Positions 19,582 to 30,800 of a DNA stretch of 61,980 bases are shown piece by piece (the first letter of the stretch is position 1; the number at the start of each line of letters is the position of its first letter). Source of the DNA: a bacterium (GTDB lineage Bacteria; UBP14; UBA6098; JAFGQG01); the NCBI GenBank assembly GCA_016935765.1, contig JAFGQG010000117.1, positions 1 through 61,980 of the forward strand. The letters run 5' to 3'. The notes below the pieces were generated by a model. The model saw only the letters and a list, made by a program, of their open reading frames with translations, was not told the DNA's origin and searched no databases. Both the position numbers and the translations under genes were made by a program.

Positions 19582-21822
19582 CTACCTCACATATACGCTT
19601 TTCATTGTATTCTTTGTGTTTCCCGCTTCGACCTCGAAGAAATATATTCCTGAAGGAACCTGTTTTCCGGAGGAATCAGTTCCATCCCAGGTAAACCTGT
19701 GTTTGCCTTTACTTAGCTTGCGGTCAACAAGGCGGTCTATTCTTTCACCGAATACATTGTAGATGCGGATCGCGACTCTATGAGCATCCTCAAGTTGCAG
19801 ATCGATATTAGTGCTGCTATTGAAGGGATTTGGACTGATATTCAGATCGAATACCAGGGGTTTGTGCTTTTCATCTATCCCGGTATATTCAACGGGTATA
19901 TGGAGATCGAACCAAAGCCAGTTAGTATCTTCAGGGATCGTGAATGTCGTTTCGGTAAAAGCAGGGACATAATGATGGGGGAGTGTATCAGGAATTATGA
20001 AGTGCCAATCTGCATCGCATAGCTCTCGCTCACCGCCAACGACGTATTCCTCGGCATGGTAAACCACGAAGAGAGTATGGGTTGTGAAGTATGTGTGTCC
20101 TTCGAGATCGCTGCCATACAAGTAAGTTGTGATGCCATCTTCGGGAACCGAGTCCAGTTCCATTCCATCAAGGAAAACCATAAAATGATAGTTTGTCTGA
20201 TTAACGTAAATGTCATATTCAGGCGGGAATGAATCAGGGGTTACCCATAGAGTTTCCGCGGGAGAGATGAATTGATGCAATGGGAAATATGGATTCGAAC
20301 CTTCAAAGAAAATACCGCAAGGTTCAGGTTTTACGGGTACGTAAATATCTCCTTCCATGGGGAAAACAACCGCTCCGATGAATTCCCTGTCAGTATTGAA
20401 ATATGAAGCTTGCACATCACTCGGTGGCACTTCCCACATTCCGTCCGGATCCTGAGTGTAATTTATCAGGATTGAATCATCGTATGCTGAGTACGCCACG
20501 GGTATTTCTATCCCGGTTAGGAAGCCATCGACGTAAACGGGAACTGAAGCTGATGCGAAATCCCACTCACTTGAAGGATAAGGTTCATAGAATTTAAGTA
20601 TTACATCGCCTTCGGCACCAGCCCAGTTGCATGTAAATTCGCCCATGTCATTGCATAGTGACATATAGATTTCGCTTGAATACATACCTTCAGCGTAAAC
20701 AGGTATGATTTCCAGCATGGGGTTCGGTGGCGTAACCGTTTCAAGTATGACCGTTCCGGAAATTGACATAGTAAGTGGGTCAGGAGGCAGGACATGAAAC
20801 GGGTTATCGATCACTCTCTCACCTTCTCTGGCTCTAATTACATAATCGCCTGGCGGGAAATTGAGAGGCATTACTATGTAAATCCAACCCTCCATGTCAT
20901 TGGAGTCGAAAATCAGCCCCACTTCCGAAGCGTTATCATAAACTCCCCATGATTCCGGGAACAAAGTTGGTTCATCGTAATCGATGACCTCGTTGCTGTT
21001 AAGGTCCTTGTAAACACTTATTTCTATCATTCCTAAAGCGGTGCAGTTCAATTCGAGAGAATATCCCTGTCCCTGGTATTGGGTGTTTGACAATTCCCCT
21101 TCCACGAAAATACTAAAATGTGAAAAACCTTCAGCGGGAATAAATATCTCGAAATCTGTGACGTGTCCATCTACCAGGAGGTAATATTCATCTTCGGGCT
21201 CGTACCCTGGAAAGTAACCTAAGATCATGATGACAATAGTCTCGTCACCACCGGGCCAATTAAAATAAAACTCTCCCATGTTATCAGTCATTGAGTACAT
21301 AAGGTTAGGAGGGTCCATTGTTCCGCAGATCAGCGGGATGTTTTCATACAATGGAGCAGGAGGTTCCAAACCCTCAAGTGTAATGTGACCCGAGACCGAC
21401 CTGTCGATCGGATCACATGGGAAAACCCTGTAAGGTCTTTCAATAGTCATGGACTCTTCGGACGCGGTTATCACATAATGCCCGGGAGGAAAACTCAGGG
21501 GCCATGGAAATACCATCACGCCATCTGTCGGGTCTGAATCAGGAGGAAAATCGGTTGAATTATCCGGAAGTGTTAACATGAAAAGCGCATGTTCTCCCGC
21601 ATCTATTGATCCACTCGAGTCGATATCCATATAATACGCTATTTGAATTTCACCCGAAGAGCCGCAATCCATTTCAAGCGTCTGCATCTGACCTTGCACA
21701 TGAGTGCTCGATTCAACGCCTTCCACAAGAACGCGAAAATACGTTAGCCCGAACGATGTACTGAATGAGAGAAATAAAACGGCAAGCGCGAACACCAAAA
21801 CTAACGGTTCTTTTCTTTGCAT
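19582..21822 (-). CDS. Exported protein with two tandem calcium-loop modules and sorting tail
   Basis: 746 residues, the shortest of three paralogues. The signal peptide spans about residues 6-25. The N-terminal module of about 200 residues is present twice (about 26-230 and 235-440). Each copy opens with a YFRVLVEG / HFSIFVEG strand and carries an EF-hand-like loop: DIDSSGSIDAGE (66-77) and DLNSNEVIDYDE (273-284). Each then has a (V/I)SGxIxLE(G/T)xxPP segment followed by a GEFxxNW motif. A short linker leads to a tail with SPNPFN (about 657) ending SVYVR. A good Shine-Dalgarno AAGGAG precedes ATG 21822, and the gene follows the 3135-residue giant by 33 bases. Probably a cell-surface or secreted calcium-stabilised protein; activity unknown. 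Confidence 0.87.
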   Translation of the reverse strand: MQRKEPLVLVFALAVLFLSFSTSFGLTYFRVLVEGVESSTHVQGQMQTLEMDCGSSGEIQIAYYMDIDSSGSIDAGEHALFMLTLPDNSTDFPPDSDPTDGVMVFPWPLSFPPGHYVITASEESMTIERPYRVFPCDPIDRSVSGHITLEGLEPPAPLYENIPLICGTMDPPNLMYSMTDNMGEFYFNWPGGDETIVIMILGYFPGYEPEDEYYLLVDGHVTDFEIFIPAEGFSHFSIFVEGELSNTQYQGQGYSLELNCTALGMIEISVYKDLNSNEVIDYDEPTLFPESWGVYDNASEVGLIFDSNDMEGWIYIVMPLNFPPGDYVIRAREGERVIDNPFHVLPPDPLTMSISGTVILETVTPPNPMLEIIPVYAEGMYSSEIYMSLCNDMGEFTCNWAGAEGDVILKFYEPYPSSEWDFASASVPVYVDGFLTGIEIPVAYSAYDDSILINYTQDPDGMWEVPPSDVQASYFNTDREFIGAVVFPMEGDIYVPVKPEPCGIFFEGSNPYFPLHQFISPAETLWVTPDSFPPEYDIYVNQTNYHFMVFLDGMELDSVPEDGITTYLYGSDLEGHTYFTTHTLFVVYHAEEYVVGGERELCDADWHFIIPDTLPHHYVPAFTETTFTIPEDTNWLWFDLHIPVEYTGIDEKHKPLVFDLNISPNPFNSSTNIDLQLEDAHRVAIRIYNVFGERIDRLVDRKLSKGKHRFTWDGTDSSGKQVPSGIYFFEVEAGNTKNTMKSVYVR
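20971..21006 (-). other. EF-hand/dockerin-like calcium loop, second copy in the 746-residue protein
   Basis: Encodes DLNSNEVIDYDE with D1, N3, N5, hydrophobic 8, D9 and E12, the spacing of a calcium-binding EF loop. No second helix typical of a classic EF hand is obvious, so a dockerin- or thrombospondin-like isolated loop is more likely. Sister loops lie at 21592-21627, 19294-19329 and 34995-35030. Confidence 0.6.
21592..21627 (-). other. EF-hand/dockerin-like calcium loop, first copy in the 746-residue protein
   Basis: Encodes DIDSSGSIDAGE, the best match of the four to the D-x-D-x-S-G-x-I-D-x-x-E loop pattern. It sits about 40 residues after the signal peptide in the conserved N-terminal module. 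Confidence 0.65.
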
Positions 21823-21855
21823 TTTTTCTCCTTAGTTTTTAATGTTAAACATTTT

Positions 21856-24800
21856 CTATGGAAGATTTACCCGTACAGAAACGAGAAGCACTATCGTTTG
21901 TTCTCTTCCATATATTGAACTCGAAAAAGGTGAATAGAATTCTAACCATAAATTATATTCGCCGGCAACAGGTATTTCATAACCGTATGGTCCAAAGATA
22001 TATTCACTCGCCCACGTGATGCTTGTTTTTACGTTGTCAGTCGCAGGATGAAAAGCCGAGGGGGAGGTGTCGCTTTCTGTAAATTCCGCTCTAAGGCTGT
22101 AGATATCCGGTCCGGGGGAGTACCCCACTGACCAGTAATCACCGGAGCTTGCTACTCTTAAACCAAAATCCACGCCGATATTCCCGCAGTTCGATACTGT
22201 GATGATATCCTCAGGGTCCATTCTCTCGACTTCGCCAGGATCCATCGTATCAACATACCATTCATTTTCAGTGAGGCACACTCTCAGGATCAAGAATAAT
22301 GAATGGTAATAAGCGATGAACCTGGAAGGCGCGTATATAGGCAGTGTGTTGTGATACAGGTCCCCGCCATCGTTCCAGTTAAGGAAGATATATAATGAGT
22401 CATCCGATACATCGAGATCACTCACACCCATATAGTAGGTCTGACCGTCATCAGCCCAGAATTCATAGGTTCCTATTCCTTCATAAGTTGAATCCTCAAA
22501 AGTAATCGTCCCGTAAGGTTCGGGCGGATCCTTGGCTATCAGACAATGGAACTGCTTGCCGTAGTATGCTGTGAAGACCGTCGGTTCCGTTATCGGGTCT
22601 GTTACATGGTGTCTTGAACCGCCATCACTCCAGTATTCGTAAATATACCTTGTAGTATCCCCTTCATAATCCTCATCGGATGCTTCGATTTCATGTGTGG
22701 TACCTTCTTCCCACCAGAAATGCTGTTCCATGGAGGCGATCCCCCAATATGGTGTTCTGTCAACCTTTAAGTAGCCGTAGGGCTGCAAGGGATTTTTCCT
22801 TATGATACAATGGTGATATGCCTCGTAATAAGCAATGAGTGTAGTATCGGACACGAGTGGTCCAATAGTCCTTATAGTATCTATGAGTCCATTCTCCCAA
22901 TCTATGAATACAAGCACCATAGAATCGGACGAATCGGTATGGGAAACGCCCACCGTGTGGTAGGAACCCGGCAGCCAGAAGAGAGTAACTTCGCCTGTAT
23001 CCGTTACGGATGAATCATCGAAGAATATTATTCCCGTTGGGTGATACGGTATTTTCTTAATAACGCATTTAATTGCTCTAACGTAATTTGCTGTTATCGC
23101 GTATGGAAAATCAACGGTAAAATCTGTTGAATCCTCGGTTTCATCTGCAAAGACAGCTCCCCGGGGATCGCTGACCCATTCTACGAAGAAATATACCGTG
23201 TCTTCGTCCCCGGTCATTGGCTGCGTGGTGACCGGACAATCGGAACCGACATCGTACCAGCCTTCCCCGGTCTGGTACGGTATAAAGCCGTCGGTACCGC
23301 TGTAATCGACAATGATGTGATACTGTGTTTTCCAGTTCCAGGTAATCGATGAGTTCACATCGATAATAAAGTTGAACAGGAAGTAACCGCCTCCCGCAGG
23401 CGCTGAACCGGTTCCAGTCCATCCGGTACAAATCCACCTGATGTTACCGGCTTCTTCTATGGTATCGGGCATGGAAGCTGTGATAGGTGTCCCGGCAGTA
23501 TAATAGTATATTCCCGCGGGTGGTTCAGGATCGCCATATTCGGACTCGACCTGCAGCACCACCGAGCCAGCGAGATCGACCCATTCCCAGGTAACTGATG
23601 ACGGCGCATCGATAACGAATGTAAAAAAGGTATCCGGAGCATCGCCCAGGCTTCCGGAGCCATCGTAACCGGTGCACATCCAGGTTCCATCAAATTGGTT
23701 GATCCAGCCGTTGATCTCAATCCCGTCCTCGTACCAGTAGGTGCCAATAGGCGGTTCAGGAGAACCATGAGTTGTGTTTACCACGAACCTGTATTCCAGT
23801 ATCCAGTTCCATGTTATGGTCGACGCGCGGTTCAGCCTGAAATTAACGCTGGTCGAATCACCTGTCAGTGGTACATCCACTGTACCGGTCCATCCGGTGC
23901 ATCGATAACGGGCTCCATCCTCGATAGCTGCTGTTTCATCGACGTTGGCGTATATCATCGTACCGGGGAAATAGTAATGTCTGCCGACACTCGGATATGG
24001 ATCATCATGGTCAGAAAAAACGTCCAGGGTAACGGCATCACCGATATATACCCATAACCATGTTACGGAAGACGGCATGAAGATGTTGAACGCGAAGGAA
24101 GTGTCCAGTTCGTCGTAAAGGGACCCGGTTCCTTCATAACCGGCGCAGAAGAATGTATCCGTTCGTACGATGGTCATCCAATCCGCGTGACCTTCTATCA
24201 AAACTCCTACATCGTACCAGTGGATTCCCGCGGACGGTACTGGGGTATCGTAACCAAGGGGATTATTTACAGTAAACGGGTATCGTATTGTTCTATCCCA
24301 CTGCCAGACAATCCAGGAAGCTTCGGTTATCGTGAAATTAACCACGTTCGCTTCTCCTTCCGAGGGAGGTGAGCCCCCTGCAGTCCATCCTGAGCAATAA
24401 TGCCATGCTCCGCCTTCGAATACGGAATCTTCGACGACGGCTGTTATCGCAGTACCCCACGGGAATATCGCCATGCCGACCGGCATCGGGTGTCCGTATT
24501 CTGAATAAACCCAGAGAGTTTCAAGTTCCGAACCGGAGGGTACGATAGTCCAGTTCCAGATAACGCTGGATGGCTCTGTAATGACAAACCAGAATGAGTC
24601 GCTGGACGCACTTGGGAGAGACCCAAGACCGGTAAAGCCCGTACAATAAATGGTATCGAAAACAGGGGAGTCAACCCAGCCGATTACAGTATCGAAAGCT
24701 GTGTACCAGTGCATGCCCGTTCGGGGATCGGGTGAGTCCCACCTGTCCGGGTTAAACACCTGGAACAATAACTCTTTTCGCCAGTGCCATGTGATAGTGG

Positions 24801-27800
24801 TATTTACTTCTATGGTGAAAGTTATCGAGTTCGAGTCCCCTGATGATGGCGTAATGCCGGTTGCTGTCCATCCCTCGAAAATGTACCTTATCTCCGGGGT
24901 TTCGTAAATGATCTCAGGGACGTTCACAGTGATCCCGGTACCGGGGAAGTACCAGGCGGTATCTCCGGGGATGGGCTCCCATGGTTCCGAATTCTGTATC
25001 AATGAAAGTTGACTTGCCCATTCCCAGGTTATGCTTGCAGGATTGTTTAGTATGAAAGCGAAAGTTGTGTCTGTACTGCTGGGGGAGAGGTCGCCCGTGC
25101 CGGTATATCCGGTGCAATAATGGTGTGAGACCGTATCCAGGTAATTGACAAACCCATCGATAGCGGTTCCCGGTTCGAACCAGTAGGTGCCTACAGAAGG
25201 TTCAGGGTTGCCGTAATCGCTGTTAACCACGAAGCTGTATTCCAGGTCAAAGAATGCGGTGAATGTTGTATCCCTGTCAGCAATGACATTGTGGCTCAAC
25301 GCTCCGAAATCGCTCCATCCGGTAAAAATATACCTGGTACCCGGTACAGGGTATTGAATTGAATCTACGGCTATTTGGTGTTCAGAGCCTGCATCCCAAA
25401 CGAGAGTGCAGGGTGAAGCGTGCGCCGCGGCGTCCACTTCGACCGCGCCGCCAGCGAAATCGGTTTGGACGATAACACCTACTGCTCCAACAGAATAAAC
25501 TGCAGTGGCAGTGTGAGGTCCATCGATATAAACGGAGGTGGAGCAGGATAACGAATCGAGGATTATTGCATCGGTATGCCATCGCGCAAAGTGATAGGGG
25601 ATTATACCCATGAACACGGGGTCTTCGGTGGAAATTTCAACCCACGTTCCGGTGGGGTACCATCCTTCTCCAACCTGGGTTGGAATGGCTGCGCCGCATC
25701 CGGTATAATCCAGTTCTAAATGGTATTGCTTCACCCAGTTGGCTTGAGCATCCCTGGGCAGGTCAAGGAGTATGCTGTCCGAAGCATAATACAGGTCGCC
25801 GGAAGCATCCATTGACCAGTGAGTAAAATAGTACCTCATTGTATCCCCGAAAGTAACAGCGCTGTCTTCAACGCACCCCCGGACATAACTCGCGCTGTCG
25901 AACCAACCCATGGCTTCAGGGCAGGGAACGGAGTGCTCGGTTATTATCTCGAAATAATATTGTAAAATCCAAAGCCAGTTAAGCTCAGACGGTTCTGTTA
26001 TGTTAAATGTAAATGCAGAAGTATCCCCTGTGCCCGGTACGGAGCCGCTCCCGTTCCAACCGGTGCATCGATACCTCGTTTCAACCAGCGTATCCGCAAA
26101 GGGATTGACAAAAGCGTTTATCTCTGTTCCATCCTCGTACCAGTGCTCCCCGACTGATGGGTCAGGAGAATCGTGAGGACTTGCTACGTTTAACCTGAAT
26201 TCCTGGAAATACTCGGCATGTTCCTGGATGGGTGAGAGCATTATTACGGAATCAGGGTTGTTCATTCCCGAGTAGGAAACGGTACCGCTGCCTCGCCATC
26301 CTAACCAGTCGTACCTCTCTCCATCCACGGGAGGGTGTTCGATGGATTCAATATGGACGACAGTTCCCTCATCGTACCAGCCGGTACCGGGTGTTACGCT
26401 GTCAAGGTCCGTGGTCATAGTGAGAAGGTATTGAGTCATCCAGTTCCATGAGATAGATGAACTCATGTTGAGGTTGAAAACAACGATTGTGTCGGTTCCA
26501 GCGGCGGGAACGCTTCCAGTGCCAGTCCAACCTGTGCATCTGTAGCGTGTGCCTTCGGACGAATCCGCGGGGGAAGTAACATGCGCGTTAATTTCCGTGC
26601 CGACATCAAAGTAGTGAACGCCCTCAGATGGGACAGGAGAGTCGTGAGGGCTTGACACAAGAAGTCTGTATTGGTGGATCCACGAAGCGGTTTCAGTTAT
26701 GGGCGCGTCCATGTTTATATCAGCGGGGTTATCGATGCCGGTATAGCTTCCTGCTCCAACGCCAACCCAGCCGTTCCACAGGAATCTCTCACCGTCTGCG
26801 ATAGCGGGTGGATATGCCTGAATATTGACCACTGCGCCGGAATCCTGCCAGGTTGTTCCCGGTATCAAGGTTCCGGTATCCGCTAGCATGGTAAGTAGGA
26901 ATTCTGTAACCCATATCCACTGGATTTCCGACGGTTCAGCTATCGTAAAAGTAAATGAGTTTGAAGTTCCTGTAGCAGGCACGGATCCGCTGCCGTTCCA
27001 TCCCTCGCAGTGCCTTCTTATTCCCGGGCGCACGGCAATCGCGGAATCCACGGAAGCGTTGATCTCGGTCCCAGCGGGAAACCAATGTGTGCCCACACCC
27101 GGTATAGGGGTTCCATAGGGCGAAGTAACAGTTAAGGTCACCTCGAGACTCCAGTAAGCGCTCTCGGCGACCGCTGAATTCATAGTTATCGAATGAGAAG
27201 TATCGGGTCCAGTGTACGAGATCGTTCCGTGTCCTGTCCAGCCTACCCATTCGTATCTTACGCCGGTAGCTGTATCGGGTGGTTCAGCATCGATGGTCAG
27301 GACTGTTCCGGCGTCGTGCCAGCCCGATTCTGGAGATACTGTACCATAGTTTGTGTACATTGTCAAGTAAAATTGATGCTGCCAATGGACTTCTTCAACA
27401 ATCGCGCTGTTCATGATCACGTTCGCGGGATTGCTCAAACCTGTATATGAAACGGTACCGGTACCTGTCCATCCAAGGAAGATAAACCTTTCTCCGTCGT
27501 CGGGAATGGGAGGGATCGCGCTTATCAAAACAGCGCTTCCTTCATTGTGCCAGGTAGTATCGCCGGGGATCAGGAATCCGAACTCGGAGATCATGACAAG
27601 TTTGTATTGTTTTACCCACAGCCAGGTGATAGAAGAGACGGTGTCCATCACGAAGAGTGTCCAGTTCTCAGTGCCGGTCGGTGGGGGTGAACCTGTTCCG
27701 GTGAAGCCTCTGCAATATCTCCTTGTTGAATCGGTAACCATAGCTGTGGAATCGACTGAAGCGTTAACGATCGTTCCGGCTTCGATCCAGTTTTCACCAA

Positions 27801-30800
27801 TCGGTGGGGTCGCAGAGCCGTAATCACTGAAAATAGTAAGCTTCAATTCGCGCCTCCAGTGAGAGGTCTGGGTAACGGGAGTGAATATCGTGAAGCTTGC
27901 TGGATTATCGTTGCCGGTATATGAGGAATCACCTGTTCCTGCCCAGCCTGTCCATGTATATCTTTCACCTTCGAATGCTATACCGGGAGCAGTGGCTTCT
28001 ATAATGATTTCCGCGCCTTCGTTGTACCATCCTGATACGGGGGTAACGGTTCCAAAGTTGGTTAGCATGGTCAGATAAAGCTGGTGAGTCCATGAGGCGG
28101 TTTGAGAAACAACGGTATCCATGGATATGTATGTATTCCTTGTCGGACCTGTATAAGAGCCATCTCCCGAACCGAGCCATCCATTCCAGTTGAATCTTTC
28201 GCCGGGTTCTCCGGATGGAGCAAGCGCGTCGATATTGACCGCGTCTCCTTCGTCGTACCACCCGCCTCCAGGAAGCACAGTGCCGTAATTGGTTCTCATT
28301 GTGAGGTAGAACTGCCGTATCCAGAGCCAATCAACAGTGGATGCTGAATACATAAAGAACGAGACGTTTGTTCCGGTTCCGGATACAGGCACAGAGCCTG
28401 TTCCGTTCCAGCCAGTGCATCTCCACCTGACGCTGTCAGCGATTTCGCAAGGGGAGGTAACCCAGGCGTTTACTGAAGTTCCGGCTTCGATCCAGTTGAT
28501 CCCAATAGGTGGTGATGGTGTATCGTGAGCGCTAATGACCATCAATCTGAACTCGTGTCTCCATGCGGCTGTTTGGGTTATGGGGCTGTTCATCGTAACG
28601 ACCCACGGATTGTTCGTTCCGGTGTATGAGATGGTTCCGGTTCCAGCCCAGCCAAGCCATGTGTATCTTTCTCCGCTGCCAGCCGCGGGAGGGCTCGCGT
28701 TGATGTTCACTACTGTACCCGCGTCATGCCAGCTGTCACCTGGAGTTACAGTACCGAAGTTAGTCTCCATGTCAAGGTGATATTGGATTATCCAGCTCCA
28801 TGTTATGGTGGAAACGGTGTCAATTGTGAAGGATATGAAGTTCGTATCCCCGGTGGCTGGAACAGAGCCGGTTCCTGTCCACCCATTGCAGCGATATCTT
28901 GTATCTTCGGTTGCTTCAGCAGGGGATGTTATCGAAACATTCACGGGATTTCCGACGTTGTACCATCCGGTGCCCGATGGAGACGCGTGATCAGAGGTAA
29001 CTGTTAAATAAACTTGTTCCTGGTAAATTCCAGTGACGTTGGTTGTTGTGTATATTACTCCGCTTGTAGGGTCGGTGATCATCCATCTATGTTCGGATGT
29101 TGAAGCTGTGGATAGTGTTCCGTAGGTGTAATAATGTGTGCTGCCGTCGTCCAGGTAGAGGACCACATCGTGACCGTCCCAGGCGTAGTAATTATCGCCG
29201 TCCATCGTGATAACCGCAACGTTGCCGGGTCTGAGACTATGGTGTCCGATAGTGGTAGCTCTAAACCTGACTTCGTACTGAACGTTGACCGTGATGCAGC
29301 TATCTGACCAGGTAGTGTCGCCGCAGTCGGGAGCGCCGATATCATCGACGAGGCATCTGTAAGTGCGGGTAGTTGTAAGTGGTGGCGGGTCGTAAACATT
29401 GGTTTCAAGCCAGGCGGTAGCTCCGGTGTAATCGTCTAGTTCGGGGCATTCGAAGCCGTTTTTCCAGTACCATTTATACCTGATTTCGGAGCCTCCTGAC
29501 CCGCTGCAAGTCATCTCATCGGGATCTCCTCCGGGTGGAACGAAGCCACTTCCGCCTGTGATTCTCCCCGGGAGAAATGGATCCCTTACGGACGCGGTGA
29601 TGTGTCCGTCAGACCATGTGGGACCGCTGCAGTCGGGAATCCCAACGTCATCGACGAGGCATCTGTAAGTGCGGGTAGAGATAATAGGATCCGGGTCGTA
29701 AACGTTAGTATCCTGCCAGTCTGTTCTTCCGTCGAAATCGTAAGTTTCAGGCGGCAAAGTATCGTTATTCCAGTACCATCTGAATCGGATTTCCGATCCC
29801 CCGGTTCCGGTGCACTCGAGTTCTTCGGGGTCACCTCCGCTGCAAAACGCGGCAGTATCTCCGCTGACCCTTCCATTGTCGAAAGGCGGGGTGACGTTTA
29901 TAGTCAGTTCTCCTCCCATTATACCCCAGCTCGGACCACACCGGGAATAGCACCTGTATATTCCGGATTCTAATGGAGGAGTAGGATTGAATTCTAATGT
30001 GGTGTTCCAATCGGTGGCTGGCTCGCTATCCTCGTTGAACCATCGATATTTAATTGTACCTCCGTATCCGCCGGAGGGTTCTACGTACAGCGCTGGTGTG
30101 ACAGAACCACCCTCATAACACAGGGTGTGTATCTCGTTTTCGACAGCGCCGGGCGTGAACGCTTCCGTAATGGCGATATCATCGATCCACCAACCCGCGT
30201 AGTTTTTTCTCATTCCATCATGGCACACGATTACGGAAGCTTCCAGGACGAATTTAAACCTGACATTAGAGCCTGAAAAGGCAGCCAACCCGACTTCGCG
30301 ATAAGTCCAAACTTCAGGAAGAGTGCTGGCGGTGTAAAAGTTGAACCATGATGTTCCACCATTTGTGCTGTAGTATATGTAAAGATTATCGGTGGGACCT
30401 AATTCCCCGCATTCAGTGTAACAAAGATTATATGCACTCGATGAGATATAGACATCGTCCCCCATCCAGATTTCGTAGTAGAGATTATTGGGGTCGCAAT
30501 CGGTGCATGGTTTAACGTAGCACATATCTTTCCCGGCGGAATGAAGGTCCCAGCCTCCGGAGCCGGGGCTTTCCAGAGTTTGCCACCACCAGTAACTCTG
30601 TTCAACTGGGTCCATGTTATCGGGTTGGTCGCCAATACAGTTGATAGCATAGCAGCCGTAGGTTTGGGGATGCTCCTGATGATCCCCGCGCTCCCAGATG
30701 TTACGGCAGTTGGATGAACCGGGGGGACCGCAGCCTAATGGATTCGTTGTCCCGGCGGAAATGAAACCGCAGCCGTCGCTTGATTCGCCAATATGGTCCC

